From Planctomycetota bacterium (GTDB lineage: Bacteria > Planctomycetota > MHYJ01 > WSZJ01 > JACPWG01), in NCBI GenBank assembly GCA_016197205.1, contig JACPWG010000072.1, positions 1 through 53,406 of the forward strand: DNA of 53,406 bases. The letters are read 5' to 3'. Of the stretch, positions 1 through 8,225 are shown one piece after another. Every line of letters begins with the position of its first letter. Within the stretch, counting starts at the first letter, position 1. The notes beneath the pieces are model-generated. The model saw nothing but the letters and a program-made list of their open reading frames with translations. It made no database searches and was not told the DNA's origin. A program made the translations under genes and the position numbers.

Positions 1-1
1 G

Positions 2-1075
2 CTCGTTCAGCCTCGCAAGGTCCGTCAGCCCCGTCACGCGCGCTTCGACCTCCGCCGGCAGCGGACCGAATTTCAGCCGCATCTGCTCCAGCAGCGTCTC
101 GCGTTTCGCTTCCGTTTTGCCCAGCTCCCTTCCCTGTTCCTTGCCGAGTTCCTTGCCGAGTTCCTTGCCGAGTTCCTTCCCCCGCTCCATGCCCAGCTCA
201 GTCCCGATCGCCTTGCCCCGTTCGAGCTGGTCTTCCGCGAAGGTCTTCGCCATGATGTTCACCTCTCGTATCATTTCCTCGTCGTGCATCGCCCGGCGCA
301 CGACCTCCAGCAGCAACTCCTGCTCGTCGGAGGGCCGCCGGTTCCGGATGAAACCGACCACGAACCAGATCAGTCGCCAGGCACGCTCTCGCTCCCCCTT
401 GCGCAGCAGCTCCCCGAAGCGTCGCGACGCCTGGTCCACGTCGAGCGCAAAAGGCGGCGTAGGGAGGGCCTCGTCGCGAAAGAGGCGCAGCACCTCGCCG
501 ATGGGGTCACCCCCCGCTTGCAGCCGCTCGACCGGGGCGGTGCCCACGTTGAAGAATACGCTGTCGAATCGGGGCAGGAAGCCGGCCAGCTCCCGGGGAA
601 CTTCGCAGAGCTCCGCGATCGAGCCGAGCCGTTCCCAGGGTCGGCTCCCGGTGTACACGACGATGGGCAACATCGGAGACAGGCGCTGCCGGCCTTCCGG
701 GACGTTTCGCTCGGCCTGCTCCCTGCGCTCCGATTCCCACAGGTGGACCATGTAGTAGAGCAGACGAAACGGCAGCAGCGGGTCCGGATTCGACTGGTAT
801 TCCAGGAGCAGATAGAGCCAGACGTCGCGTTCCTCCGAGCCGTCCAGCGGACGGTAGCGCGCATGGAAAACGGTGTCGGCCTCCCGCTCCCGAAACGAAT
901 CGTGGATGAACGTCCGCGGGACGGGCCGGAGGCGCGCGAAGTCGAGCCGGTCGACGACCTCGGGCGCGACGGCCAGCAGCAGCCCGCGCACGTTGGCCGG
1001 CGACTGCAAGAGCCACCGGATCGAGGCATCCGGGAAATCGTGGAGAGGCGGCCGGGGAAGGGCGTCGTGGTCCAT
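2..1075 (-). CDS. Rpn family recombination-promoting nuclease/putative transposase (3' end cut by window edge)
   Basis: The 358 readable codons start at ATG 1075-1073 and run off the left edge of the window. The N-terminal half has the Rpn/YhgA (PD-(D/E)XK-like) pattern: a segment reading FHARYRPLDGSE followed by LLLEYQSNPDPLLPFRLLYY, in which the acidic residue and Gln before Ser fit the family active site. Rpn proteins are DNA endonucleases linked to RecA-independent recombination and to anti-phage or mobile functions. The C-terminal part is a charged helix containing GKELGKELGKEL repeats, encoded by 12-bp tandem repeats near 137-180, followed by the usual tail that counts leucines in a short helix bundle. 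It lies downstream of, and in the same direction as, the NACHT-SUMF1 gene, 374 bp away, so co-transcription is possible but not shown. The family call is firm; the activity is inferred. Confidence 0.85.
   Translation of the reverse strand, partial: MDHDALPRPPLHDFPDASIRWLLQSPANVRGLLLAVAPEVVDRLDFARLRPVPRTFIHDSFREREADTVFHARYRPLDGSEERDVWLYLLLEYQSNPDPLLPFRLLYYMVHLWESERREQAERNVPEGRQRLSPMLPIVVYTGSRPWERLGSIAELCEVPRELAGFLPRFDSVFFNVGTAPVERLQAGGDPIGEVLRLFRDEALPTPPFALDVDQASRRFGELLRKGERERAWRLIWFVVGFIRNRRPSDEQELLLEVVRRAMHDEEMIREVNIMAKTFAEDQLERGKAIGTELGMERGKELGKELGKELGKEQGRELGKTEAKRETLLEQMRLKFGPLPAEVEARVTGLTDLARLNE
137..180. repeat. 12-bp tandem repeat inside the Rpn gene
   Basis: The unit ttccttgccgag is repeated at least three times in tandem, with degenerate flanking copies. 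It encodes a GKEL repeat on the minus strand. Units are multiples of three, so slippage would change the length of the helix without breaking the frame. Confidence 0.8.
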
Positions 1076-1449
1076 GGCCTCGATCTTACGCCTGCCGGGC
1101 CTCGCGAGTCAAGGTCGCGGTCGGCCGGGACGCGAGCCGAGAGGCGTTCGGCAACCGAGGATGCGGCGTGCTGCGTGCTGCGAATCTCGGCCGCCGCAGC
1201 CGGTAGGGTTCACCTGCCGATGAGAGTCGAGCCCGGCCCAACGCCGGTCTGCCGGTCGCGGGCACGGCAACGCCGTGCCCCTACCGGCGATGCGGCACGC
1301 GGGCCGCCAGGCGCGCGGTCGCTCGCGGCGGTGGGCTATCGCCCCCCGCACCCCCCACGAACGCCGTGATCGGCGGCGACTCGCCAAGCCCCCCCCCCCA
1401 CGACGTCAGGGGTACGACACAGAGAGTAAGAGGCTCAAAGGACAAAGGG
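1076..1449. other. Intergenic region between NACHT-SUMF1 and Rpn genes
   Basis: No convincing gene is seen. The region holds a 9-bp perfect hairpin at 1260-1280 (gggcacggc, loop aac, gccgtgccc) without a U-tract, and GC-rich low-complexity sequence. The hairpin could slow transcription or be a dispersed palindrome. Confidence 0.5.
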
Positions 1450-4400
1450 TTATCGAGTCCCCGCCGCCACGGCCAGCCGCAGCCCGCGGCCCTGGCCCCG
1501 ATTGCCGGCTGCGGGCCCGTGGCGGGGCGCGCACCGCAGACCCCTGCGGTCGACAAGGCCGAACGAACCGCCGCGGAGCACGCGGCGATTAGGGCTTCCT
1601 TCGACCATGTCCGAGCACCACTCCCAGACATTGCCCGCGAGGTCCACCAGCCCGCCGCACCGACCGGTGGGGAATGCGCCGACGGAGGTCGGGTGACCCA
1701 GATTCAGCGCCCCCCAATTGGCCCGCGCCTCATCGCTCTCGCCCGGCTCCTCCGACCCCCATGGAAATTCGCGGCGCTCCGGGCCCTCGGCAGCCCACTG
1801 CCACTCAAGCTCGGTGGGCAACCGAATGACGCTTCCGTTGGGGACATTGTGTGCGGTTCGCCAGCGACAGTAGGCCACCGCCTCGTACCAACTGACGCCA
1901 ACGACCGGCCGGTTGGGGTGCCGGAGCTGTGCGCGCCAAGCCTCGGGACGCGCATCCGCCACCGTGGCCGCTTCTCCCTCCGGTGCGCCCTGCCACCAGG
2001 CCCTCTCCAGGCGATCGGGCGCCGTCGCGAAGCGGTCGTACTGCTGCACCGTCACCGGCGCCCAGGCAAGCTTGAATGGCGCCACCCTGGTCGAAGGCCC
2101 AAGGGGAGTGCCGTCATGATCGCGGAGCTGGACCTCCCCCGCCCCGACGCTCACCCACTGTTCCGCCTCGTCCCACAGCCGCGGGTCGCCCCAGGGGCGC
2201 GAGCCGTCCCCCCGCGGCACCAGCCGGCCAAGACGGTCCAGGAACAGCAGTCGGTCGAGCAGCGGCCAGGCATCCCCTTCTTTCGCATAGATCCGCGCCA
2301 TCTCCTTTGCTCGGGCGACGAGGAAGTCGTAGTCGTATCGAAAGAGCTCGCGACTCTCCACGACGATCGCCGCGGCAAGTCCCAGCAAGCGTCCGCGTGA
2401 TTTCTTCGTGCTCTTGTCCGCCAGACGGCAAAGCTCGTCATGCAGCGCCTCCGCCCGATCGGAGTCTCCGAGCGCCCGCGGGAGGAAGAGGATCACGTCC
2501 TCCCAGAAAGGGTCGATGAAGCGACCTTCCTTCGCCAGCCGTTCGACCTTCTCTCGAACAGATGCCTCCCCCCGGGCGAGCCGGCAGGCGGCGAGGAACT
2601 CGCGGAACACGCGATGGCGAAAGCGCAGCTCCTCGGGGCCGTCCCGCGGCTGCTGGAAGACCAGGAGCCCCGTGTGGTCGGCGGTCCAGTCGAGACGCCG
2701 TTTCGCGTGCTCCGCGCGGTCGTTGTCGTCGCGAGGGAGGGTCCCAGCCACCTCGCGCTCCGCGGCCGTGACTCGCCAGGCGTTCACGCCCTGCCCTGAC
2801 CGCTGCATCCACAACGCAAGCAGCTCCAGAAGGTCCCGCTTTCCCTTCACATCCAGCCGCCACCCGCGCTGGGGATCTTCCGAGATCACCGGTGGGGACG
2901 CGCAGAGGTCTGCGACGATCGCAGTCAGGAGTCGTCCTCGGTCCTCCGGCAAGCCCTTCTCCCGGTGGTAGACCATGCAGACCGCGGTGAGCATGAGCGG
3001 GTTCGACAAGAGCCCCTCTTCGCCTGCAGCCGACTGGATCCGCTCCATCAGGCCCCCGATCGCGTCCTGGAGCGCGCGCTCGTAGTCGGCGTCCCTCCGG
3101 TTCAAACGCGCCCAGTTTCCCGCCAGCGCTCGGGCCTGCTCCTCCGTCATGGGCCGGAGGGCGAGCACCTCCAGCTCCGGCCCGAAGGACACGTACCCGG
3201 TGAAGCTCGCCGACCGGGTGGTGAGGACCATGCGGGCGTTGGGAAAGCGATCCTCCCCGGCCAGCCCTCTGAGCAGTTGCAGGACTCGACTCCTGCCGGC
3301 GGAGTCGGGGATCTCGTCCCACGCGTCCACGAGCAGGAGATACCGCCCTGCCCGGAGGCCCGTTTCAAGCTCGTCGCGGGAGGGCTCGGCCTTTCCCTGC
3401 GGGCGGACCTGCTCCTCGAGCGCGGCAAGGAGCGCGGCGTCCCCCTCCGTCTCGAACTTCGCGGCGATCCGGGTCGCCTCCACGAGGATCGGGATGCGCG
3501 GCGCCCCGCCCGGGCGAAGGAGCGCCTCGAGCCGGAGCCCCTCCATGTCGGGCGATTCGCAGTGGCAGGCCTGTGCGAGCGCCGCCGCGAGCCGCGAGAG
3601 GAAGACGGTCTTTCCCGCGCCCGGGGCGCCGACCAGGGCGAGCCGCGGCAGCCGCTCCTGGGACACCCACCAGGCGAGCGGCGGGGGCGGGAGATCTTTT
3701 TCGGGGCCCTCGTCCTCGGCCGTTCCGTCGGCGGCGCGGTCGCCTGCGCGCTCGCCTCTCTCCACCAGCCCGCCGGGCTTGTCCCGATACCAGCGGTCGG
3801 ACGCGCCGTCCAGCGGGACGTAGAGGCCCGGGCGGTAGATCTCACCCCGCGCGTCCGGGAGGTGCGTCCTCCCCTGCGCCACCTGGCCGGCCCTCCAGGT
3901 CACGAGCCGAGCCTGCAGGTACCGCAGCTCCCACGGCGCCAGGCCCAGCTCGGGCAAGCGCGCAAGCGCGCGTCGAAGGATGGACGCGGGCGCCGCGGGA
4001 CGCTCGGTAGCGACGACGAGACACAGCGTGGAGAGAAAGCGGGGGATCTGCGCGAGCCGACACGTCACGTCGGAAAGGCCGACGCAGGCGAACGCGGCAG
4101 CAGCGAGGTCGGTAGCGCCGTGCTCGCCGTGAAAGTAGGCGTGGATGTACGCGTCCACCTCCTTCGGACCGAGGCAGACCATCCGCCGGCGAACGGCCCC
4201 ATGGAGGAGCTCCCCGTCGTCGGTCGAAGAACGCGTGGTAAGAAGCACCCGGACGCCGGGAGGGAGGCGCTGGAGCTGGTCGCGCAACCAGTCGCGTCCG
4301 CGGGGGGCGAGTTCACGATCCGCCCGACCGCCGTCGGCGAGCGTGTCGAGGGCGTCGAGCCCATCGACCAGCAGCTCGAACGCGCCGGCGGATTGTCTGT

Positions 4401-5025
4401 CTTCCAGCCAGCGAATTACCTGCGTGGGGGCGGCGGTCTCGCGTCCGTAGCACAGCCGCAGGGCGTACGACCGCGCAGCGTCAAGCAGTCCGGTCGGACC
4501 GTCCTGCGACAGGACCGCCGCCAGCGGGACCGCGAGCGGCGGGGCGAAATCGGGATCGTCGATCGAGCCGCGACGGTCCTCGATGCGCTGCGCTAGGTCC
4601 GCGCACACGGCGGCCACGCTGCGCCAGACCGCGGTAGTCTTGCCGTCCCCGGCCCCGCCCCGCACGATGTGGCGGCGGGCGGCGCCGGGTGCGGCGTCGC
4701 GAAGAAGGTCCTCCAGGAAGGAGGGCTGAGCGGCCGCGGGCGCGGGCGCAGGCGCGTCGTCGTTGTCCGCAGGAAACACGTACGGCTCACGTCCCGACGT
4801 CGCGACCACCCTCGCCGGAAGGCAGAAGTCGCGGAGCCGCTGCGCCGCGATCCAGGTCGGGAGGTTGCGCACGTGGCTTTCGAGCCCGCGTAGACCGAGC
4901 AGGCGCAGGAACTCCAGCACCCGCACCGTGCGAAGAGAGTAGAGCCGATTCAGATCGTCCAGCGTCGCCAAGCGGGTCTCCCTGTCGGATGCGTCTCCGG
5001 TTTTACGCTGCAAGGCCGGCGCCAC
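1450..5025 (-). CDS. Two-NTPase STAND protein: NACHT-NACHT with C-terminal SUMF1/FGE domain
   Basis: This 1191-residue protein has two P-loop NTPase modules in series. Module 1 has Walker A GGAGDGKTT at ~123-131, Walker B FELLVDGLDALD at ~216-227 and a sensor-like LLTTRSS at ~261. Module 2 has Walker A VGAPGAGKT at ~465-473, Walker B LLLVDAWDEIPD at ~563-574, LTTRSAS at ~601, NPLML at ~675 and the winged-helix signature FRHRVFREFLAA at ~802-813. Residues ~955-1190 form a SUMF1/FGE domain with RLPTELEWQWAAEG, DLAGNVWEWCSD and RVLRGGSF. Only one Cys of the FGE pair is visible (LRCAPRHG), so it is more likely a binding or sensor domain than an active formylglycine enzyme. STAND NTPases oligomerise on ligand sensing and are common in bacterial defence. 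The first ~370 residues are homologous to those of the protein at 10152-12749. The domain calls are firm; the defence role is inferred. Confidence 0.9.
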   Translation of the reverse strand: MAPALQRKTGDASDRETRLATLDDLNRLYSLRTVRVLEFLRLLGLRGLESHVRNLPTWIAAQRLRDFCLPARVVATSGREPYVFPADNDDAPAPAPAAAQPSFLEDLLRDAAPGAARRHIVRGGAGDGKTTAVWRSVAAVCADLAQRIEDRRGSIDDPDFAPPLAVPLAAVLSQDGPTGLLDAARSYALRLCYGRETAAPTQVIRWLEDRQSAGAFELLVDGLDALDTLADGGRADRELAPRGRDWLRDQLQRLPPGVRVLLTTRSSTDDGELLHGAVRRRMVCLGPKEVDAYIHAYFHGEHGATDLAAAAFACVGLSDVTCRLAQIPRFLSTLCLVVATERPAAPASILRRALARLPELGLAPWELRYLQARLVTWRAGQVAQGRTHLPDARGEIYRPGLYVPLDGASDRWYRDKPGGLVERGERAGDRAADGTAEDEGPEKDLPPPPLAWWVSQERLPRLALVGAPGAGKTVFLSRLAAALAQACHCESPDMEGLRLEALLRPGGAPRIPILVEATRIAAKFETEGDAALLAALEEQVRPQGKAEPSRDELETGLRAGRYLLLVDAWDEIPDSAGRSRVLQLLRGLAGEDRFPNARMVLTTRSASFTGYVSFGPELEVLALRPMTEEQARALAGNWARLNRRDADYERALQDAIGGLMERIQSAAGEEGLLSNPLMLTAVCMVYHREKGLPEDRGRLLTAIVADLCASPPVISEDPQRGWRLDVKGKRDLLELLALWMQRSGQGVNAWRVTAAEREVAGTLPRDDNDRAEHAKRRLDWTADHTGLLVFQQPRDGPEELRFRHRVFREFLAACRLARGEASVREKVERLAKEGRFIDPFWEDVILFLPRALGDSDRAEALHDELCRLADKSTKKSRGRLLGLAAAIVVESRELFRYDYDFLVARAKEMARIYAKEGDAWPLLDRLLFLDRLGRLVPRGDGSRPWGDPRLWDEAEQWVSVGAGEVQLRDHDGTPLGPSTRVAPFKLAWAPVTVQQYDRFATAPDRLERAWWQGAPEGEAATVADARPEAWRAQLRHPNRPVVGVSWYEAVAYCRWRTAHNVPNGSVIRLPTELEWQWAAEGPERREFPWGSEEPGESDEARANWGALNLGHPTSVGAFPTGRCGGLVDLAGNVWEWCSDMVEGSPNRRVLRGGSFGLVDRRGLRCAPRHGPAAGNRGQGRGLRLAVAAGTR

Positions 5026-5326
5026 CCGGCCGTACAGGTCCGCAGCCAGACGCGAAGGCGCGAACCCGTGTCTCCCGCCCCGTCCGCCCCCGCGCCGGAA
5101 GGAGGTCAGCCATGCCCTTCACCTGAAACCCCAGGGCCCCACACTTTTTTTCGCGGCAGGCGAGGCGTCGACGGCTGAAGCGTGCCCGCTGGACTCGGGT
5201 GCAGCGTTGGTGTGCGTCGGCCACGGTCCTCCTCGCGGGTTCAGCGAAGTGCAGGCCGTGTGCCGGCTCGCGCGGGCCGGAGGCCCGCGCCCCCAGGAAT
5301 CGTGTCAGGGCTTCGTCAACCTGGCG
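5026..5326. other. Intergenic region between sigma-like and NACHT-SUMF1 genes
   Basis: Both flanking genes read leftwards. The region holds copy 1 of the 53-bp hairpin repeat, starting 6 bp past the sigma gene stop. No promoter with good -35/-10 boxes is obvious by eye. Confidence 0.5.
5268..5320 (+). repeat. Dispersed 53-bp hairpin repeat, copy 1
   Basis: The core is gcgcgggcc-gga-ggcccgcgc, a perfect 9-bp stem with a 3-nt loop. It is followed by cccaggaatcgtgtc and, after a variable spot, cttcgtcaac. Near-identical copies lie at 16935-16987 and 18849-18901 in the same orientation. All are intergenic. It resembles a REP-type element. Confidence 0.85.
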
Positions 5327-6823
5327 CTATGCGGGCGGGGGGTCCTCTTTCGGCGACCAAGCACTGAGCGCGTCGGGCGTCAGCACTCCCGCGATTTCGT
5401 TGTCGGGGTAGCCGGCCTCCGCTAGTCTGGCGCGCAGCCAGGTCAGGGCGTCGGCCGCGCGCTTGCGGACCTCTTCCGGCGCAAGCCCCATGCGCTTGCC
5501 GGCCACGTCCTCGGAGCAGCCCTCGGGGTACAGGAGGGAGAGGATGCGGCGGTCCTCGCGCGGCAATTGAGCGTGGAAGCGCAGCGCGGCGCTGCGCACG
5601 TCCACGCCGACGCCGTCGAGCGCGTCCAGGACACCCGCCACGCGGGCCGCCGGAAAGCCCTTGGACTCGAGGCATTTCCGGAGGAGTTCCTTGCCACGAT
5701 GGTGCCAGGTGTCGACCGTGTTCTCCTCCGCGTGCAGGAGCTTCGCGATATCTACCAGCGAGAGGCCCTCGAAGTAGTGGAGGTGGATCGTCGTCCAGTA
5801 GCGTGCCCGGCCACGGTTCCCGGGCGCGGGCAGACTCCCACCATTGGTGTCCTCCTCTTCTCGCCTCAACGCGCCCAGGCACTCTTCGAGCGCAGCGCGG
5901 AACCGATTGAACGCCGGCAATTCCTCCGAAACGAACGGATCCGAATCCGGGGACGGGCCACGCCCGGCGACGTCCCAAACCATCGAATCGGGCGGCCCAT
6001 CTTTTTTGCGACTGCCGTCCAGGGAGACCGCGCGATCGAGAGGCATCGCCTGCGACCGGCTGCGATCGGAGCAGAACTGCCGAAAACACAACCGGACGAA
6101 GCTCAGAAATCTCTTTCCGCGGGCCGGGTCGTAGAGGGGGATTTTCTGCGTGAGCAGAGGGAGCTGGAAATCCTGCCAGAGGCCCTCGAGCTCGGCCGAG
6201 CCGGCGGCGCCGACGAGTTTCGACTTCGCCCACTCGGAAGCCTCCCCCGCCTCCTCACGAGTCCATTCGTTCCCGCGGCGGTCGAAGAGGCGGAGAAGGT
6301 TGGCCGGCGTCTTCCGAAACTCAACGAACGCGGACTTGAGGTAGTCCAGGAAGGAGCGCGTGGACAGCGGCCGGAAGAGAGTAACCAGCGGCCCCCAGCG
6401 CGTGCGGAAAAACTCGCGGGGATCTCCGCCTTTCGTTTGGCCGCCGACCCATTTCCAGGTGGCCTCCGCGTCGGAGGCCGACCAGGCGGCGGTTCCCAGG
6501 TCGACGAGCGCGAGCAGCTCGGGGGGGGCGACTACGAACTCCTTCAAGACGAACCGCAGGAAGGCCGTCAGCGAGGGCCACGAAGCGGGGACATACCGCC
6601 CACAGACGACGGGCAGACGCTCGACGGCGAGGCGACGGCGGCATTCCTCGGCCTCCTCGGGCGCGGCGTCCTCTCCGAGGTGGAGCAGCGCGCGCACCCG
6701 AAAGTCGATCTCGGCGGGGCCCGAGAGCACGTATGCGCCGAGCCAGAGGCGCTCCGCGGTCGTCCACTCCTCCCCCCGGCGACAGGCAAGCGGCGCAAGC
6801 TCCGCGGGGTCCTGTTGCGACAT
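5327..6823 (-). CDS. Sigma-70 family-like factor with extended N-terminus and two C-terminal HTH-like segments
   Basis: The start at ATG 6823-6821 is chosen because ggagga lies just upstream. It gives 498 residues, about two and a half times a normal ECF sigma. Residues ~214-256 look like sigma region 2, with YDPARGKRFLSFVRLCFRQF at ~231-250. A region-4 HTH lies at ~342-386 (YFEGLSLVDIAKLL, then VDTWHHRGKELLRK). A second HTH-like stretch follows at ~416-468 (LPREDRRILSLLYPEGCSED, then MGLAPEEVRKRAADAL). The ~200-residue N-terminal part is unrecognised. A divergent zinc-finger gene on the other side of a 539-bp gap is a candidate anti-sigma partner, and a STAND gene lies downstream in the same direction. 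It is probably a dedicated transcription factor of this locus; which promoter it reads is unknown. Confidence 0.7.
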   Translation of the reverse strand: MSQQDPAELAPLACRRGEEWTTAERLWLGAYVLSGPAEIDFRVRALLHLGEDAAPEEAEECRRRLAVERLPVVCGRYVPASWPSLTAFLRFVLKEFVVAPPELLALVDLGTAAWSASDAEATWKWVGGQTKGGDPREFFRTRWGPLVTLFRPLSTRSFLDYLKSAFVEFRKTPANLLRLFDRRGNEWTREEAGEASEWAKSKLVGAAGSAELEGLWQDFQLPLLTQKIPLYDPARGKRFLSFVRLCFRQFCSDRSRSQAMPLDRAVSLDGSRKKDGPPDSMVWDVAGRGPSPDSDPFVSEELPAFNRFRAALEECLGALRREEEDTNGGSLPAPGNRGRARYWTTIHLHYFEGLSLVDIAKLLHAEENTVDTWHHRGKELLRKCLESKGFPAARVAGVLDALDGVGVDVRSAALRFHAQLPREDRRILSLLYPEGCSEDVAGKRMGLAPEEVRKRAADALTWLRARLAEAGYPDNEIAGVLTPDALSAWSPKEDPPPA

Positions 6824-7362
6824 GAAATCCTCCCCGGGACTGACCGGGCGCACCGCTGATGGGCAGCCGTGAGGCGCCGCTGGCGGTAGCCGGTTCCCCA
6901 CGCACCGGGCTTGCAGCGCGCAGCTCCTGGAAGGCCGGGCGGCTGCAAACGACATGATACGCGGAGGGCGCGGTCAGTTCAACTGCCATGACAGCGGCTT
7001 GGTCAACTCTACGGGAGTCCGCCGGCAAGCTTGCGCGCGATACGCGGAAAACCTGCGAAAAAGTCCGAGATTACCGCAAGGAGGGGGCCGAGCACTCGTA
7101 AGGGTCTCCGAGCTCGTGCGCTTCGAGTGACTCTGCGCAGAAGCGGTTGGCGAGCTGGATACCGACTTGGATGGGCAGGGTCCAGTGCCACGCCCGGCAG
7201 GCGAGGGGGGCAACTTCCACTTGCGCCGCGGCGGCGTTCCGCGGTAGATTATTCGAGGGAAAGGTGATGAAAGCCGAACGCGTCGGCCTGAGGGTAGCGG
7301 CCCGCGTGCCGGGCCGGGGTGCCGGGGGAGGGGGCGATGGAACTCCAAGAGGAGAATCAGCC
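6824..7362. other. Divergent intergenic region between sigma-like and zinc-finger genes
   Basis: This 539-bp region must hold the promoters for the leftward sigma gene and the rightward zinc-finger/Lon-like pair. Shine-Dalgarno sequences are clear at both edges (ggagga on the minus strand near 6827-6833; aagaggaga near 7348-7356). No conserved repeat or operator stands out by eye. Confidence 0.45.
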
Positions 7363-8100
7363 ATGGATCCCAACAAAAAAGCGGTCGGCGCGGAGCCGTA
7401 CCGCAGACTGCTGAGGGACCTCGTAGCGTTGCCTCCGGAGCCGGTCGGGGAGTGCCTGACGGACGACGAGTTCGCGGCGCATGCGACAGGTGTGGCGGAT
7501 GTGCCGGTCGACCGGGAGCGAATGAGGGCGCACTTGGCGGCGTGCGCGGAGTGTCGCAGGGAGGCGGAGCGACTGACGTGCGCGGCCAGGGCATGGCGGG
7601 ATGGAAATCGAGGTGTCGACCCCAAGGTGGCCTCGCAGCCTCCCGTACGGCGGGCGGCAGCCCCGGCCCCGGTCCACAACCTCCATGCGCCGACACCGCC
7701 AGTATGGCGACCAGCGCCCGCAGCGGTAGGGCAGGCACGAATCCTACGCATCAGCGACCGCCTCCTGCGGCAAGATGCCGCGGGCGAGAGGGACCCACGC
7801 CGCCTGGGCACGTGGAAGAGCGGGGATGAGCGGCTGACCCTGGTGGTACAGAGGGAGTCCTCAGGCCGCTTGAGGAGCTACCTGACCTCCGCCGACAGGG
7901 AGCTGGCAGGGCATTCGTTCCGTGTTTCCATCGGAGATGGGCCGGGCATCGTCGTGTGCCTCGAGCTTACGAGCGAAGGAGTGGAGGCCGAAGCCGAGCA
8001 TCCGCCCCCGAAAGGCGACGAAGGCGGCGACGACTATCGTATCGAAGTTGTACCCGCCGAGGGCGAGGAGAGGCAGACCGGGGACCGCTCCGGGAGTTGA
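7363..8100 (+). CDS. Zinc-finger (anti-sigma-like) protein
   Basis: The ATG at 7363 is preceded by aagaggaga, giving 245 residues. Residues ~31-64 carry Cys31, then His57-x3-Cys61-x2-Cys64 (HLAACAEC), the layout of a zf-HC2/ZAS anti-sigma zinc finger. A proline/alanine-rich linker (~88-122) leads to a soluble C-terminal domain of ~120 residues of unknown type. No transmembrane helix is visible, so any sigma-binding role would be cytoplasmic. It is divergent from the sigma-like gene and 125 bp upstream of the Lon-like gene, probably in one transcript with it. The anti-sigma role is inferred from the finger and the neighbourhood; it could instead be a ligand sensor with a zinc-ribbon fold. Confidence 0.65.
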   Translation: MDPNKKAVGAEPYRRLLRDLVALPPEPVGECLTDDEFAAHATGVADVPVDRERMRAHLAACAECRREAERLTCAARAWRDGNRGVDPKVASQPPVRRAAAPAPVHNLHAPTPPVWRPAPAAVGQARILRISDRLLRQDAAGERDPRRLGTWKSGDERLTLVVQRESSGRLRSYLTSADRELAGHSFRVSIGDGPGIVVCLELTSEGVEAEAEHPPPKGDEGGDDYRIEVVPAEGEERQTGDRSGS

Positions 8101-8225
8101 GGACCCGGGGTCCTCCCCGCAGGCACGGCAATCGGTCAAGCCTGCGGGCCGCCCGACACTCCGGTGTGACGGAAACACCTCCGGCACTCATCTGCAACCG
8201 TGGACCCGTTCTGCGGGAGCGCGCC

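Noticed and set aside
1450..5025. Active formylglycine-generating enzyme
   Set aside because: Only one of the two catalytic cysteines is visible and no sulfatase gene is nearby, so SUMF1 is treated as a binding domain.
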